DNA from: Alteromonas sp. CI.11.F.A3
GTDB taxonomy: Bacteria > Pseudomonadota > Gammaproteobacteria > Enterobacterales > Alteromonadaceae
Assembly (NCBI RefSeq): GCF_032925565.1
Contig: NZ_CP136708.1
Location: forward strand, 2,852,001-2,916,000
DNA length: 64,000 nt
Direction: 5' to 3'
Shown here piece after piece: positions 1 through 8,708 of the stretch. Position numbers and translations under genes: made by a program. The notes under the pieces are model-generated. The model saw only the letters and a program-made list of their open reading frames with translations. It ran no database searches and had not been told where the DNA came from. Positions within the stretch are counted from its first letter, which is position 1, and each line of letters begins with the position of its first letter.

Positions 1-1644
1 GAGTGGAGTTATGCTACTAACATCAATTTTGATACCGCCGCAGTAAGTGCCTATTTCAATGAAGTACTGTCCACCAAAGTCGCGGTGTTAGCCAAAGAAG
101 CGGCTAAATTTAACGATGTTGAAGTTGATGAGGATACCCGTCGTCAACTTAACCTGCTTAAAAACGGGCTGACCATGCCACCTCCGTCAGATCCGGCTAA
201 AGCAGAACAACTTGCTAAAATTGGCTCTGAGCTAAGTGCAATGTATGGTTCCGGCCAGTACTGCATGGAAGATGGCACCTGTAAAAGCCTGGTAGAGATG
301 AGCAGTGAAATGGCGACTATTCGCGATGCCGACACCTTACTAGAGTACTGGAAAGGCTGGCGAGAAGTGTCTGTGCCTATGAAGCCGCTGTATGAACAAC
401 AGGTAAATTTGGCTAACGAAGGCGCTGCTGAATTAGGCTTTCAAAATGTGAGCGAACTATGGCGCGGTAAATACGATATGCCAGCCGACGACTTCCCGAA
501 AGAACTTGATAGGTTGTGGGGACAAGTTGCGCCTTTCTACGAATCGCTACACTGCCACGTTCGTGCTAAGTTAGGTGAGCATTATGGTGAAGAATTGGTT
601 CCTCAAGACCAACCAATTCCAGCGCACTTGTTAGGCAATATGTGGGCGCAAACCTGGGGCAATGTTTACGATATCGTGAAGCCTGAACAAGAAATGTCAG
701 TACCCGATGTTACTTCATCGCTCGTGGCTCAAGACTATGATGAAATAAAAATGGTGAAACAGGCTGAATCTTTCTTTTCTTCATTGGGCTTTGCGCCGCT
801 GCCTGATACGTTTTGGGAACGTTCTATGTTCCAAAAACCTGAAGGCCGAGATGCGCAGTGTCACGCTTCAGCATGGGACTTAGACGACAAAGACGATTTA
901 CGTATAAAGATGTGTATTCAAAAAACGGGAGAAGAGTTTAACGTTATTCACCATGAACTGGGTCACAACTATTACCAACGTGCTTATAAAGACCAGCCTT
1001 TACTGTATCGCGGTTCAGCTAACGATGGCTTCCATGAAGCGATTGGCGACACCATTGCTCTTTCTATCACCCCTAAGTACCTTAAAGAAATTGGTTTGAT
1101 TGACGAAATTCCAGATGCATCTAACGACATAGGCATGCTGATGCAGGTGGCACTAGATAAAATTGCCTTTATTCCATTTGGTTTGATGGTCGATCAATGG
1201 CGCTGGAAAGTGATGGCAGGTGAAGTATCACCTGACCAATACAATACACTTTGGTGGGAATTAAGAGAAAAATACCAAGGCGTAAAAGCACCGGTAGACA
1301 GACCTGCTGATGCATTCGACCCAGGCGCTAAATATCATGTTCCGGCTAACGTGCCCTACACTCGCTATTTCTTAGCGCATATTTTGCAATTCCAGTTCCA
1401 TAAAGCCTTGTGTGACATTGCAGGTGACGAAGGCCCACTTAACCGCTGCTCTATTTATAACAGTGAAGAAGCAGGTACCGCGCTAAACGCCATGCTTGAA
1501 ATGGGCGTAAGTGAACCTTGGCAAAATGCGTTAGAAACCCTTACTGGCTCACCTGAAATGGATGCAAGTACCATTGCTGACTACTTTGCACCGTTAAAAA
1601 CGTGGTTAGATGAGCAAAATGCGACGCGTCAGTGTGGATGGTAA
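1..1644 (+). CDS. M2 family peptidyl-dipeptidase (ACE-like), 5' end outside the window
   Basis: Zinc metallopeptidase of the angiotensin-converting-enzyme family, which removes C-terminal dipeptides; bacterial members are usually periplasmic. The reading frame is open from base 1, with EWSYATNINFDTAA matching the family N-terminal region, so the GTG at 85 is internal and the true start and any signal peptide lie outside. The zinc motif HELGH is encoded at 952-966, and the third ligand Glu is in FHEAIGD (codon at 1036). The C-terminal PYTRYFLAHILQFQFHKALC block is typical of M2. About 547 residues are visible. A rho-independent terminator follows the stop. Family assignment is firm; the peptide substrate is unknown. 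Confidence 0.93.
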   Translation, partial: EWSYATNINFDTAAVSAYFNEVLSTKVAVLAKEAAKFNDVEVDEDTRRQLNLLKNGLTMPPPSDPAKAEQLAKIGSELSAMYGSGQYCMEDGTCKSLVEMSSEMATIRDADTLLEYWKGWREVSVPMKPLYEQQVNLANEGAAELGFQNVSELWRGKYDMPADDFPKELDRLWGQVAPFYESLHCHVRAKLGEHYGEELVPQDQPIPAHLLGNMWAQTWGNVYDIVKPEQEMSVPDVTSSLVAQDYDEIKMVKQAESFFSSLGFAPLPDTFWERSMFQKPEGRDAQCHASAWDLDDKDDLRIKMCIQKTGEEFNVIHHELGHNYYQRAYKDQPLLYRGSANDGFHEAIGDTIALSITPKYLKEIGLIDEIPDASNDIGMLMQVALDKIAFIPFGLMVDQWRWKVMAGEVSPDQYNTLWWELREKYQGVKAPVDRPADAFDPGAKYHVPANVPYTRYFLAHILQFQFHKALCDIAGDEGPLNRCSIYNSEEAGTALNAMLEMGVSEPWQNALETLTGSPEMDASTIADYFAPLKTWLDEQNATRQCGW

Positions 1645-1673
1645 TTTTTAAGCCAACTAAATGATTTAATAGT

Positions 1674-1701
1674 AGAACCTCGTTAATCGGGGTTCTTTTT
1701 T
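1674..1701 (+). terminator. Rho-independent terminator after the M2 peptidase
   Basis: A 9-bp stem (AGAACCTCG / CGGGGTTCT, one T-G wobble) with a TTAAT loop is followed by a run of T, 30 bases after the peptidase stop codon. Confidence 0.85.
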
Positions 1702-1751
1702 ATCTGCATTAATCGTTGGCGCCTACAAAATTAATACTTATGTCCCATTTT

Positions 1752-1770
1752 TACTAGGCTAACCCTAGTA
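1752..1770. promoter_or_regulatory. Short palindrome upstream of the sensor/GGDEF gene
   Basis: TACTAGG-CTAAC-CCTAGTA is a perfect 7-bp inverted repeat that ends 36 bases before the ATG at 1807. It could be an operator or a leader hairpin. There is no T-run, so it is not a terminator. Confidence 0.35.
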
Positions 1771-1806
1771 TATCGTAGCGCTTGATCCCAATTCCCGAGC
1801 GTATTT

Positions 1807-4770
1807 ATGACTTCTGTAGTGGTAAGATTTCTGGTTACCGCCACTATACTATTACCTATTGTTTTTTCTTTAGCGGCCACATCTCGTGCTGCTGACTTCC
1901 CCCTGCCTGTATTTAAAAGTTTTTCTATCGAAGAAGGCTTATCGCAAGTATCAGTTTTAGACATTGCAGAAGATAAAAACGGTTATATTTGGCTGGCAAC
2001 GCAAGCGGGGATCGACCGGTTTGATGGAAACGAATTTAAGCACTTCGGTAAGTGGCAAGAGGTTGAGTCTGATGGGCTCTACACAGTAACGACTTTTCAA
2101 ATTGAGTCTTCACTAGACAAAGAGTACTTATGGATTGGCACCATTGCTGGGGTTAGTAGATTTCATATCGAAACGGCAACCTTTGAACACTTTCCCATTT
2201 CTGTTTCTAGTCATATAAAAGCAGGCTTAATCAAACGCATAAAAATTGATAAGAGTGGTAACGTTTGGGTGATCAGTGGTCGCGCGCTTTATCGCTTTTC
2301 AACGTTACTGAACAAATTGGTTCAAGTTGCTGTTTTAGATAACGTGACCAGTACACTCACCGACATTGTTATTGATGGAAATAGTCACGTTTGGCTTAGC
2401 TCAACCTCGGGGTTATACAAGCTTAATTCCGCTTTCAATACCTTAGAACTTCAGCAACTGGCGGGTACAAACTTAACCTTGATGGCACTAGCTGCCGACG
2501 AAAGTTTGTGGATTGGCACTGGCTCTGATGGCCTGTGCCGTTACCCCTTGTTTGCTAGCAACGATTTTTCCGTGTCCACTTGCTTTGATGAAAGTAACGG
2601 CCTTTCATCTAATGATGTGTTAAGCGTGTTGTTTCAGCGCAACGACAATATTTGGATTGCCACCAGCGGCGGAGTAAACATTATTCGTGCTAAGGAAACA
2701 TCAGAGATTGTGTCGTTATCAGTTGCTCAATCGAAACTCGCAAATAATTACATTACATCACTGTATCAAACAGAAGCTGGCGCCATTGTGGCGGGGTCGC
2801 GTGATAATGGGTTTTCTATTCACAACCCTGTACTGTCCAACTTTTCAACCAGCGCTGCTATTGGTAACAATATTTCTGGTATTGCTACCCATTCCGATAA
2901 CGCCTTATGGCTTGCTACAGAACAGAACCTTTGGCATTACAATTATCAATCTGGCAAGGTTAGCGGCCCCTATACCTCGATGATTGAGTCTGAAGGTAAG
3001 TTATCTTCAAACAAGCTTTTAACGGTACATTACGAGAAGCAGTCAGACTCAGTTTGGCTATCTACTCGCGCGGGGCTAGCCAAATTAAATACTGCCAGTG
3101 AACAACTCGATTTGGTGGCATTGAAGGGCAAGGCTGGTTATACCCTCAACGTGGATGCCGATGGTGATGTTTGGTACGGCGGCTACAGCGATGGTGTTTT
3201 TGTGTATCGCCCTTCCGAAAACCGAGTTATTCGCCAATGGCCAATCTCACTTACCACTCGTATTGTGTTTGAAGATAACGAGAGTGCATGGCTGGCCAGC
3301 ATATCGGGCCTGTATTTTGCCAACAAATTTACGGGTGAAATACGCAATGTAGGTGAAAATAACGCTAATTTCCCTAAAGACGCAGTAGTAACTTGGGTTT
3401 CTCGGTCTATACGTGGCGGCTATTGGATTGGCACCCAGGCAAACGGTATCTATTTTATGGCGGTTGAGGATAACGAGATTTTCTCCGTGTCATTTACCCA
3501 GATAGAAGCAGACAGTTACTTAAGTAACATCTCGATTGGCGCTATCATTGAAGATCAAGAAAACGAGCTATGGATATCCACAACGGTAGGCATCGCTCAT
3601 ATCGATTCTACCCTGTCATCCGTTTCATATTTTGGGGCACAAAATGGTGTTAGTGAAGCGGGCTACTACATAGGCGCCGCCGTGAAAACCGCTGGCGACA
3701 CTATATTTATGGGTAGCCCACAGGGTCTCACTCGCTTCAAGCCCACTGATATTAAACAACAACCTTGGTCGCCTAAAGTTAATATATCGCATATTGAAAT
3801 TATTAATGAGCACAGCAGTGGGTCAGAAAACCTCTATCCGAATACCAATATTGAAGAATTGGTACTTAGTTCAAACAATGTTTCTTTTTCTGTAGAATTT
3901 GCGGCGCTCGATTTTACCCGTGCTAACGAAGTAAGTTATGCCTACTTATTATCTGGGTTTGATAATAAGTGGCGCTTTACGGATCATCGCCGCCGCGCGG
4001 TTACCTATACCAATTTAGCCCCTGGGAATTACACACTCACTATTCGAGCGATGAACAAAGAAAAAGTGTGGAGTCCAAATGAAGCTGCGCTCCAAATCAG
4101 TATTGTTCCCCCATGGTGGGATAAACCTGTATGGCGAAGTGCCATTTTTGTATCCGCTTTTCTGCTATTAACGCTACTTGTGTGGTGGCGTATTCAAACC
4201 CTTAAAAACCGTTCGGTTGCGCTAGCAAAAATGGTGGAAGAAAAAACTAAAGATCTTGAAGACGTGGTAGAAAAATTAACGCAGTTATCAAGTCAAGACT
4301 CGTTAACCGGTTTGAAAAATAGGCGCTATTTTACCAGCCGAGCTCACGAGGCTTGGGACAGTTACGAGCGTTACGCACAAGCCTTTTCATTACTTATTGT
4401 TGATATTGATTGGTTTAAACGAATTAACGACACCTACGGTCATCATGTTGGCGACCTTATATTAGTAAAAATAGCTGAACTGCTACGTACGAACTTGAGA
4501 AATTCTGACGTTATTTGTCGTTGGGGTGGCGAAGAGTTTCTGATCCTACTGCCCGAGCTTAACGTGCATGAATGCTATTGGGTAGGTGAAAAATTGAGAA
4601 AAGCTGTTGAGAAAACGTCATTTCACTGCGAAGGCCATGATGTACATGTAACTATTACCGCAGGAATTGCAGATATTCGTGAAAGCGATAGCGTAGAGCA
4701 ATGCATACACGCTGCTGATAAAAAACTTTACAAAGGTAAAGCTGAGGGGCGTAACGCTGTTGTAAAATAA
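1807..4770 (+). CDS. Sensor protein: beta-propeller, Y_Y_Y domain, membrane segment and GGDEF diguanylate cyclase
   Basis: Predicted inner-membrane diguanylate cyclase with a large periplasmic sensor. The order is: a hydrophobic signal/anchor at residues 1-28; repeated two-bladed-propeller motifs (for example NGYIWLATQAGIDRFDG) from about 35 to 680; a Y_Y_Y-like domain at about 690-765; a membrane helix at 776-797; a short charged helix; and a GGDEF domain at about 825-985. The active-site motif is GGEEF (residues 907-911). An inhibitory-site RxxD (RNSD) sits five residues upstream, so the enzyme is probably active and product-inhibited. This architecture resembles hybrid two-component propeller sensors, but the output is a cyclase. 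The ligand is unknown. It is transcribed alone. Confidence 0.92.
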   Translation: MTSVVVRFLVTATILLPIVFSLAATSRAADFPLPVFKSFSIEEGLSQVSVLDIAEDKNGYIWLATQAGIDRFDGNEFKHFGKWQEVESDGLYTVTTFQIESSLDKEYLWIGTIAGVSRFHIETATFEHFPISVSSHIKAGLIKRIKIDKSGNVWVISGRALYRFSTLLNKLVQVAVLDNVTSTLTDIVIDGNSHVWLSSTSGLYKLNSAFNTLELQQLAGTNLTLMALAADESLWIGTGSDGLCRYPLFASNDFSVSTCFDESNGLSSNDVLSVLFQRNDNIWIATSGGVNIIRAKETSEIVSLSVAQSKLANNYITSLYQTEAGAIVAGSRDNGFSIHNPVLSNFSTSAAIGNNISGIATHSDNALWLATEQNLWHYNYQSGKVSGPYTSMIESEGKLSSNKLLTVHYEKQSDSVWLSTRAGLAKLNTASEQLDLVALKGKAGYTLNVDADGDVWYGGYSDGVFVYRPSENRVIRQWPISLTTRIVFEDNESAWLASISGLYFANKFTGEIRNVGENNANFPKDAVVTWVSRSIRGGYWIGTQANGIYFMAVEDNEIFSVSFTQIEADSYLSNISIGAIIEDQENELWISTTVGIAHIDSTLSSVSYFGAQNGVSEAGYYIGAAVKTAGDTIFMGSPQGLTRFKPTDIKQQPWSPKVNISHIEIINEHSSGSENLYPNTNIEELVLSSNNVSFSVEFAALDFTRANEVSYAYLLSGFDNKWRFTDHRRRAVTYTNLAPGNYTLTIRAMNKEKVWSPNEAALQISIVPPWWDKPVWRSAIFVSAFLLLTLLVWWRIQTLKNRSVALAKMVEEKTKDLEDVVEKLTQLSSQDSLTGLKNRRYFTSRAHEAWDSYERYAQAFSLLIVDIDWFKRINDTYGHHVGDLILVKIAELLRTNLRNSDVICRWGGEEFLILLPELNVHECYWVGEKLRKAVEKTSFHCEGHDVHVTITAGIADIRESDSVEQCIHAADKKLYKGKAEGRNAVVK

Positions 4771-4953
4771 CGTGATATTAATTTACTGGTTTAGCCCCTA
4801 TTTTCACTCGTTTTGTTAACCACTTCGCTGCCTAGTTCTTCAATTTACGCCCTTACGCTGACCAGCGCAGCATGATGAAACTCATCGTACAGTGTGATCG
4901 AAATTCCCTCCCACGCTTATGAATAACCATATTCAATCATGGAGGTAACATTT

Positions 4954-5589
4954 ATGGCTAAGGTTCTTGTCATTGGCGCATCAGGCCAAATTGGTAAACA
5001 GGCTACTGGAAAATTACTTGAAGCAGGTCACCACGTGGTGGCTCCTGTTCGAAGCCCTGAAAAGCTAGACGACTTTGAAAACGACAATCTAGTAGTGAAA
5101 GAGCAAGATCTTGAGAAAGACTTCTCTGAGCATTTCGAAGGTGCAGATTGCGTTGTATTCGTTGCGGGCAGCGGCGGTAATTCGGGCGACGATAAAACGC
5201 TTCTTATCGACCTATGGGCTGCGCGAAACGCGGCAAACTATGCCAAGGCAGCTAACACCCCTAAATTTGTGATGGTAAGTTCAATAGGTGCTGGCGATCC
5301 AGACGCAGTAAGCTCTAGCATTAAGCCTTATTTAGTTGCTAAGCACATGGCTGACGAGCATTTAATGAATAGCGGCGTGCCTTATATTATTTTACGTCCA
5401 GGCACATTGTTAAACGAGCCAGGTACGCATTTGGTGTCTACTGATATGCCAGACAACCAAGACGATGCTGTTATTCCTAGAGAAGATGTGGCTACGGCTA
5501 TTGTGGAGGCAGTTAATCGCAGCGACACAAGTAATGTGACGACTTATCTGTTTAAAGGCGACACGCCAATCTCGAAAATCTTCGAGTAA
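4954..5589 (+). CDS. NAD(P)-binding atypical short-chain dehydrogenase (NmrA/YwnB-like)
   Basis: Rossmann-fold protein of the NAD(P)H-binding atypical SDR group, 211 residues. The dinucleotide motif GASGQIGKQ lies at the N-terminus and is followed by LEAGHHVVAPVR. A KFVMVSSIGAGDPD segment and YLVAKHMADEHL supply the SDR-like Ser and YxxxK region. I chose the ATG at 4954 because GGAGGT (4941-4946) lies 7 bases upstream. The in-frame ATG at 4939 overlaps that Shine-Dalgarno sequence and has none of its own. Substrate is unknown; relatives act in redox or stress functions. A strong terminator follows. Confidence 0.85.
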   Translation: MAKVLVIGASGQIGKQATGKLLEAGHHVVAPVRSPEKLDDFENDNLVVKEQDLEKDFSEHFEGADCVVFVAGSGGNSGDDKTLLIDLWAARNAANYAKAANTPKFVMVSSIGAGDPDAVSSSIKPYLVAKHMADEHLMNSGVPYIILRPGTLLNEPGTHLVSTDMPDNQDDAVIPREDVATAIVEAVNRSDTSNVTTYLFKGDTPISKIFE

Positions 5590-5626
5590 GTAAATATAAG
5601 TAAGCTACCATTAGCTAACTTAAAAT

Positions 5627-5657
5627 AAAAAACGCCAGCAATTTTGCTGGCGTTTTT
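5627..5657 (+). terminator. Strong rho-independent terminator after the SDR gene
   Basis: Perfect stem AACGCCAGCA / TGCTGGCGTT with a short ATTT loop, flanked by an A-run and a T-run, so it can work in both directions between the convergent genes. Confidence 0.93.
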
Positions 5658-5684
5658 TTATTATTTTGATTTAATTCTGTTTGT

Positions 5685-5779
5685 TCAATGTGCTGCTTAA
5701 GCGCTCTGTGCGCTGCTTAAGCTCAATACGTGGCTAAGCTCAGTGCGCTGCGCTAGCTTTCAATGTACTGCGTTAGGGG
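5685..5779. repeat. Degenerate tandem repeat, five units of 17-20 bp, overlapping a gene 3' end
   Basis: Five consecutive units start at 5685, 5705, 5723, 5740 and 5760. All begin TC and follow a TCAATGTGCTGCTTAAGC-like pattern. The last unit covers the stop codon and final codons of the minus-strand PNPOx-like gene (stop 5773-5775). The array therefore looks like successive, decayed duplications of that gene's tail. Confidence 0.75.
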
Positions 5780-6330
5780 ACAATTGACTGGCTAATCCAG
5801 TTACCCATTTCGTCACGACGATGTAACTCGCGATACTGAGGATTGCCACGCAAATTCAAATAGTCCACATTGAAAATATCTAACAAAATTACGCAAAAAT
5901 GTTCAGGGGCCACAGAATAGTCGCCTGCAATCTGAAGCGGTAAACCATTGTTTCGTGGTGTGCCTGGCTCGCCCCATAGAAACTGCTTCTTACCCGCATC
6001 AGACAATTTTGCCCAATGCGCCTCTACTAGCGCCCTATCTTCGTTTTCGGTCACAATAGTCGCATTTACACTGAATCGATACTGCTCACGAGTTTTCGAA
6101 AAATACCAACAGCCTTGCGCTTTCGCTTGCTGCGACAATTGGTTGTATTTTTCGGTACGGGTATCAGAAATAACAATTAATTTGTTGTCGTCACTTAAGC
6201 CTCGGTACACCACGGTTCTGCAGTATGGCACACCGTCTTTGTCTGCGGTTGCCAACTGAAAATAACGGCTCTCAGGCATGCTTCTGCTAGCGTGTAAGCT
6301 TTTTGTTAACCCTGTACGCCACTGCGGCAT
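5773..6330 (-). CDS. Pyridoxamine 5'-phosphate oxidase-like FMN-binding protein (Alr4036-type)
   Basis: Split-barrel flavin-binding protein of the Alr4036/Pyridox_oxase_2 type, 185 residues. It shows SRYFQLATADKDGVPYCRTV, ISDTRTEKYNQL and the GCWYFSKTREQYRFS strand typical of this family. It is not classical PdxH, and the true substrate is unknown. I chose the ATG at 6330 because GGAGAG lies 7 bases upstream and the gene then starts 19 bases after the tatD stop. An upstream start at 6372 would overlap tatD by 23 bases and adds unconserved residues. It is the last gene of the tatD operon; its 3' end runs into a degenerate tandem repeat. Confidence 0.82.
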   Translation of the reverse strand: MPQWRTGLTKSLHASRSMPESRYFQLATADKDGVPYCRTVVYRGLSDDNKLIVISDTRTEKYNQLSQQAKAQGCWYFSKTREQYRFSVNATIVTENEDRALVEAHWAKLSDAGKKQFLWGEPGTPRNNGLPLQIAGDYSVAPEHFCVILLDIFNVDYLNLRGNPQYRELHRRDEMGNWISQSIVP

Positions 6331-6349
6331 TTTTAAACTCTCCGGTCGC

Positions 6350-7129
6350 TTAAGCGGCTTTACGTTGGGCAAGTGAAAACAAAGTGTAGAAATTTTCAGT
6401 AGTAATACGTGCTAATTCTTTCACCGATATACCTTTTAATTCGGCAATAAATTCGGCGACTTCTACCACATAGCCAGGCTGATTTTGTTTACCTCTGTGA
6501 GGGACTGGGGCTAGCCAAGGCGAATCGGTTTCAATGAGTAGGCGCTCGAGGGGAACCGCTTTTACAACATCTTGTAATTCACTGGCAGATTTAAACGTGA
6601 CGATGCCAGAAATAGAGATGTAGAAATCCATTTCAATTGCGGCCTGCGCCATTTCAAGGGATTCGGTAAAGCAATGCAGCACGCCTTTTGTATGGCTAGC
6701 TTTATGCTCGCGCAGCAAATTAATGGTGTCGTCGCGGGCATCACGAGTGTGAATGATAAGCGGCTTTTTCGTTTCGTTAGCGACTTTAATATGATCAACA
6801 AACGACGTTAGCTGAACCTCTTTGCTTTCAGGGCTATAAAAATAGTCTAAGCCTGTTTCACCAATCGCTACTACCGCATCGTCTTGCGCTTTTTCAAGTA
6901 ACTCATGGTAAGTACATGCATCTTCTTGGTGAAGAGGGTGTACGCCACAAGAGACAGAGACATCAGCAAAGTCTTTTACCGTTTCTAACATGCTGTCGTA
7001 ATCGGTCACCGATACGCACACACATAAAAAGTGCTCTACACCGCGAGTGCGCGCAAAGTTAAGAGTTTCTGCCAATTCTTCTGGCGATTGCTTTAATCTG
7101 TCTAAATGACAATGTGAATCTACGAACAA
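6350..7129 (-). CDS. ycfH: TatD family metal-dependent hydrolase/DNase (YcfH-like)
   Basis: TIM-barrel metallohydrolase of the TatD family, 259 residues, the usual length. Metal ligands are visible as HxH in DSHCHLD (residues 6-8), Glu in GETGLDY, His in IIHTRDA, His in GVLHCFTES and Asp in ETDSPWLAP. It follows holB as ycfH does in E. coli. Family members are 3'-5' DNases or RNases in quality control. The start is TTG at 7129, preceded by AGG; no in-frame ATG lies between the upstream stop and this conserved N-terminus. The symbol rests on gene order. Confidence 0.9.
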   Translation of the reverse strand: MFVDSHCHLDRLKQSPEELAETLNFARTRGVEHFLCVCVSVTDYDSMLETVKDFADVSVSCGVHPLHQEDACTYHELLEKAQDDAVVAIGETGLDYFYSPESKEVQLTSFVDHIKVANETKKPLIIHTRDARDDTINLLREHKASHTKGVLHCFTESLEMAQAAIEMDFYISISGIVTFKSASELQDVVKAVPLERLLIETDSPWLAPVPHRGKQNQPGYVVEVAEFIAELKGISVKELARITTENFYTLFSLAQRKAA

Positions 7130-7173
7130 AATATACCTATCTTTTTTTACGGCTAACCCACTAACAACGTGGC

Positions 7174-8070
7174 CTAGCGCTGAAATTGTTTTAAAATACT
7201 GACCAACACCATGGATTTATTCACCCCTGGGTGCTGTAAGGTTTTAACTGCCTCTACGCAAGCCCTATAACGCGCGTAATCTTGCGCTTGTTGGCGTTCC
7301 ACATATGATTTATGGGCCATATGTTGGCACCACGTTGCTACCTGAACAGCATCACTTTGCCATTTATTAGCAAGAGCTAAAAGCTGCTGACTTCCTGAAC
7401 TAGCAAGTAATGCGCCTATACCGTCAGTGAAAGTACGATAATTAAAATCGCTTTCGCTATTAAGTGCAGCTTCTAAACGAAGTGGCGCGTAACCATAGGC
7501 TTCTAATAACGCTTCACTGGCATCTTGTACGCCTTGTTGCTGTAAATAGGCCAAACTACTTTGCACGTCAGGCAAACCCAGCGAATGTTTTTCACATCGG
7601 CTCAAAATGGTAGGCATTATTCTGTTAAGACTGTCAGTGATTAGCAGCAGGTATGTATTATTGGTGGGCTCTTCTAAAGTTTTCAAGAGTGCATTAGCCG
7701 CGGCCTCTGTCATGCTATCGGCCACAGGGATCACCAGCACCTTATTGCCCCCCATTTGCGCCGTACCACTTAACTTGGCAATACCTTCTCGAATTTTATC
7801 CACGCCCAACTGCTTTTCGCTTTCTAGTACGTAAAAATCGGGGTGATTACCAGCAAGGCGCAAATGACAGCTTTGGCATGCATTACATGCACCTTGCGGG
7901 GTTGGTTGTTTACACAAGAGGGTATCCGACAGCCCTGCCACCAGCTTCGCTTTACCAATACCTTTAGCGCCAATGAATAACAGCGCATGATGCAGCTTGT
8001 TATTAAAATAGCGTACAAGCAATTCGTTATAGGTATCAGTGAACCAAGGTAGCATTTGCCCAGATTGCAT
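7174..8070 (-). CDS. holB: DNA polymerase III delta' subunit
   Basis: Clamp-loader subunit delta', 298 residues. The N-terminal AAA+ domain has a degenerate P-loop (FIGAKGIGKAKL), a four-Cys zinc module (LLCKQ...GACNACQSCHL, about residues 51-68) and the SRC motif in MPTILSRCEKHS. These are family traits of a subunit that does not hydrolyse ATP itself. The ATG overlaps the tmk stop (TAATG), so the two are probably translationally coupled. It sits in the conserved pabC-mltG-tmk-holB-tatD order. Confidence 0.93.
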   Translation of the reverse strand: MQSGQMLPWFTDTYNELLVRYFNNKLHHALLFIGAKGIGKAKLVAGLSDTLLCKQPTPQGACNACQSCHLRLAGNHPDFYVLESEKQLGVDKIREGIAKLSGTAQMGGNKVLVIPVADSMTEAAANALLKTLEEPTNNTYLLLITDSLNRIMPTILSRCEKHSLGLPDVQSSLAYLQQQGVQDASEALLEAYGYAPLRLEAALNSESDFNYRTFTDGIGALLASSGSQQLLALANKWQSDAVQVATWCQHMAHKSYVERQQAQDYARYRACVEAVKTLQHPGVNKSMVLVSILKQFQR

Positions 8071-8687
8071 TAAGAAAGATACTCCTGCACGGCTGTAATC
8101 ACGTCTTCATGCACATCTTCCATAGCTTGCATGGCATTAATCACTACAATACTGTCATCCTGTGCAGCTAGGCTTAAGTACCGTTCACGGGTACGCTCAA
8201 AAAAAGCCAAGCCTGCTTGTTCAATACGATCAAGCTCTCCCCTGCCCCTAGCGCGTGCTAAGCCGATGGCTGGCTCAACATCTAGGTACAAGGTTAAATT
8301 AGGTTTAAAACCGTTAAGCGCTATCTTGCTAATGGCACTCATGGTATCAGCACTCACGCCACGACCACCGCCTTGATAGGCTTGTGAAGATAAATCATGC
8401 CGGTCACCGACGACCCACTGCCCTGCATTTAACGCAGGAAGTATACGATTAGTTAATAGCTGTACCCGCGCCGCATACATCAACAATAATTCTGTTTCTT
8501 CGGCTACGGTTTCGTCCCAGTCGTGTTTAACGCACTCGCGAATAGCCTCAGCCATAGGCGTACCGCCTGGCTCGCGTGTTTGCTCAACCGCAATACCTGC
8601 ATCTTGCAATTGCTTTACTATAAGCCCAATCACTGAACTTTTTCCGGCCCCTTCAAGGCCCTCTACTACAATAAACTTTCCGTTCAT
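8070..8687 (-). CDS. tmk: Thymidylate kinase (dTMP kinase)
   Basis: Phosphorylates dTMP to dTDP for DNA synthesis; cytoplasmic, 205 residues, the usual length. The P-loop GLEGAGKSS is at residues 9-17, the DR-type substrate motif is GDRHDLSSQAYQGGGRG, and the lid region is RARGRGELDRIEQ. Arg in the lid with a plain P-loop suggests the E. coli type II enzyme. It ends one base into holB and starts 21 bases after mltG. Confidence 0.95.
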   Translation of the reverse strand: MNGKFIVVEGLEGAGKSSVIGLIVKQLQDAGIAVEQTREPGGTPMAEAIRECVKHDWDETVAEETELLLMYAARVQLLTNRILPALNAGQWVVGDRHDLSSQAYQGGGRGVSADTMSAISKIALNGFKPNLTLYLDVEPAIGLARARGRGELDRIEQAGLAFFERTRERYLSLAAQDDSIVVINAMQAMEDVHEDVITAVQEYLS

Positions 8688-8708
8688 AATTATTCGTTGT
8701 TGGACTTT

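Noticed and set aside
7900..8070. Degenerate P-loop in HolB as a sign of a broken gene
   Set aside because: The delta' subunit normally lacks a working ATP site; the zinc module and SRC motif are intact.
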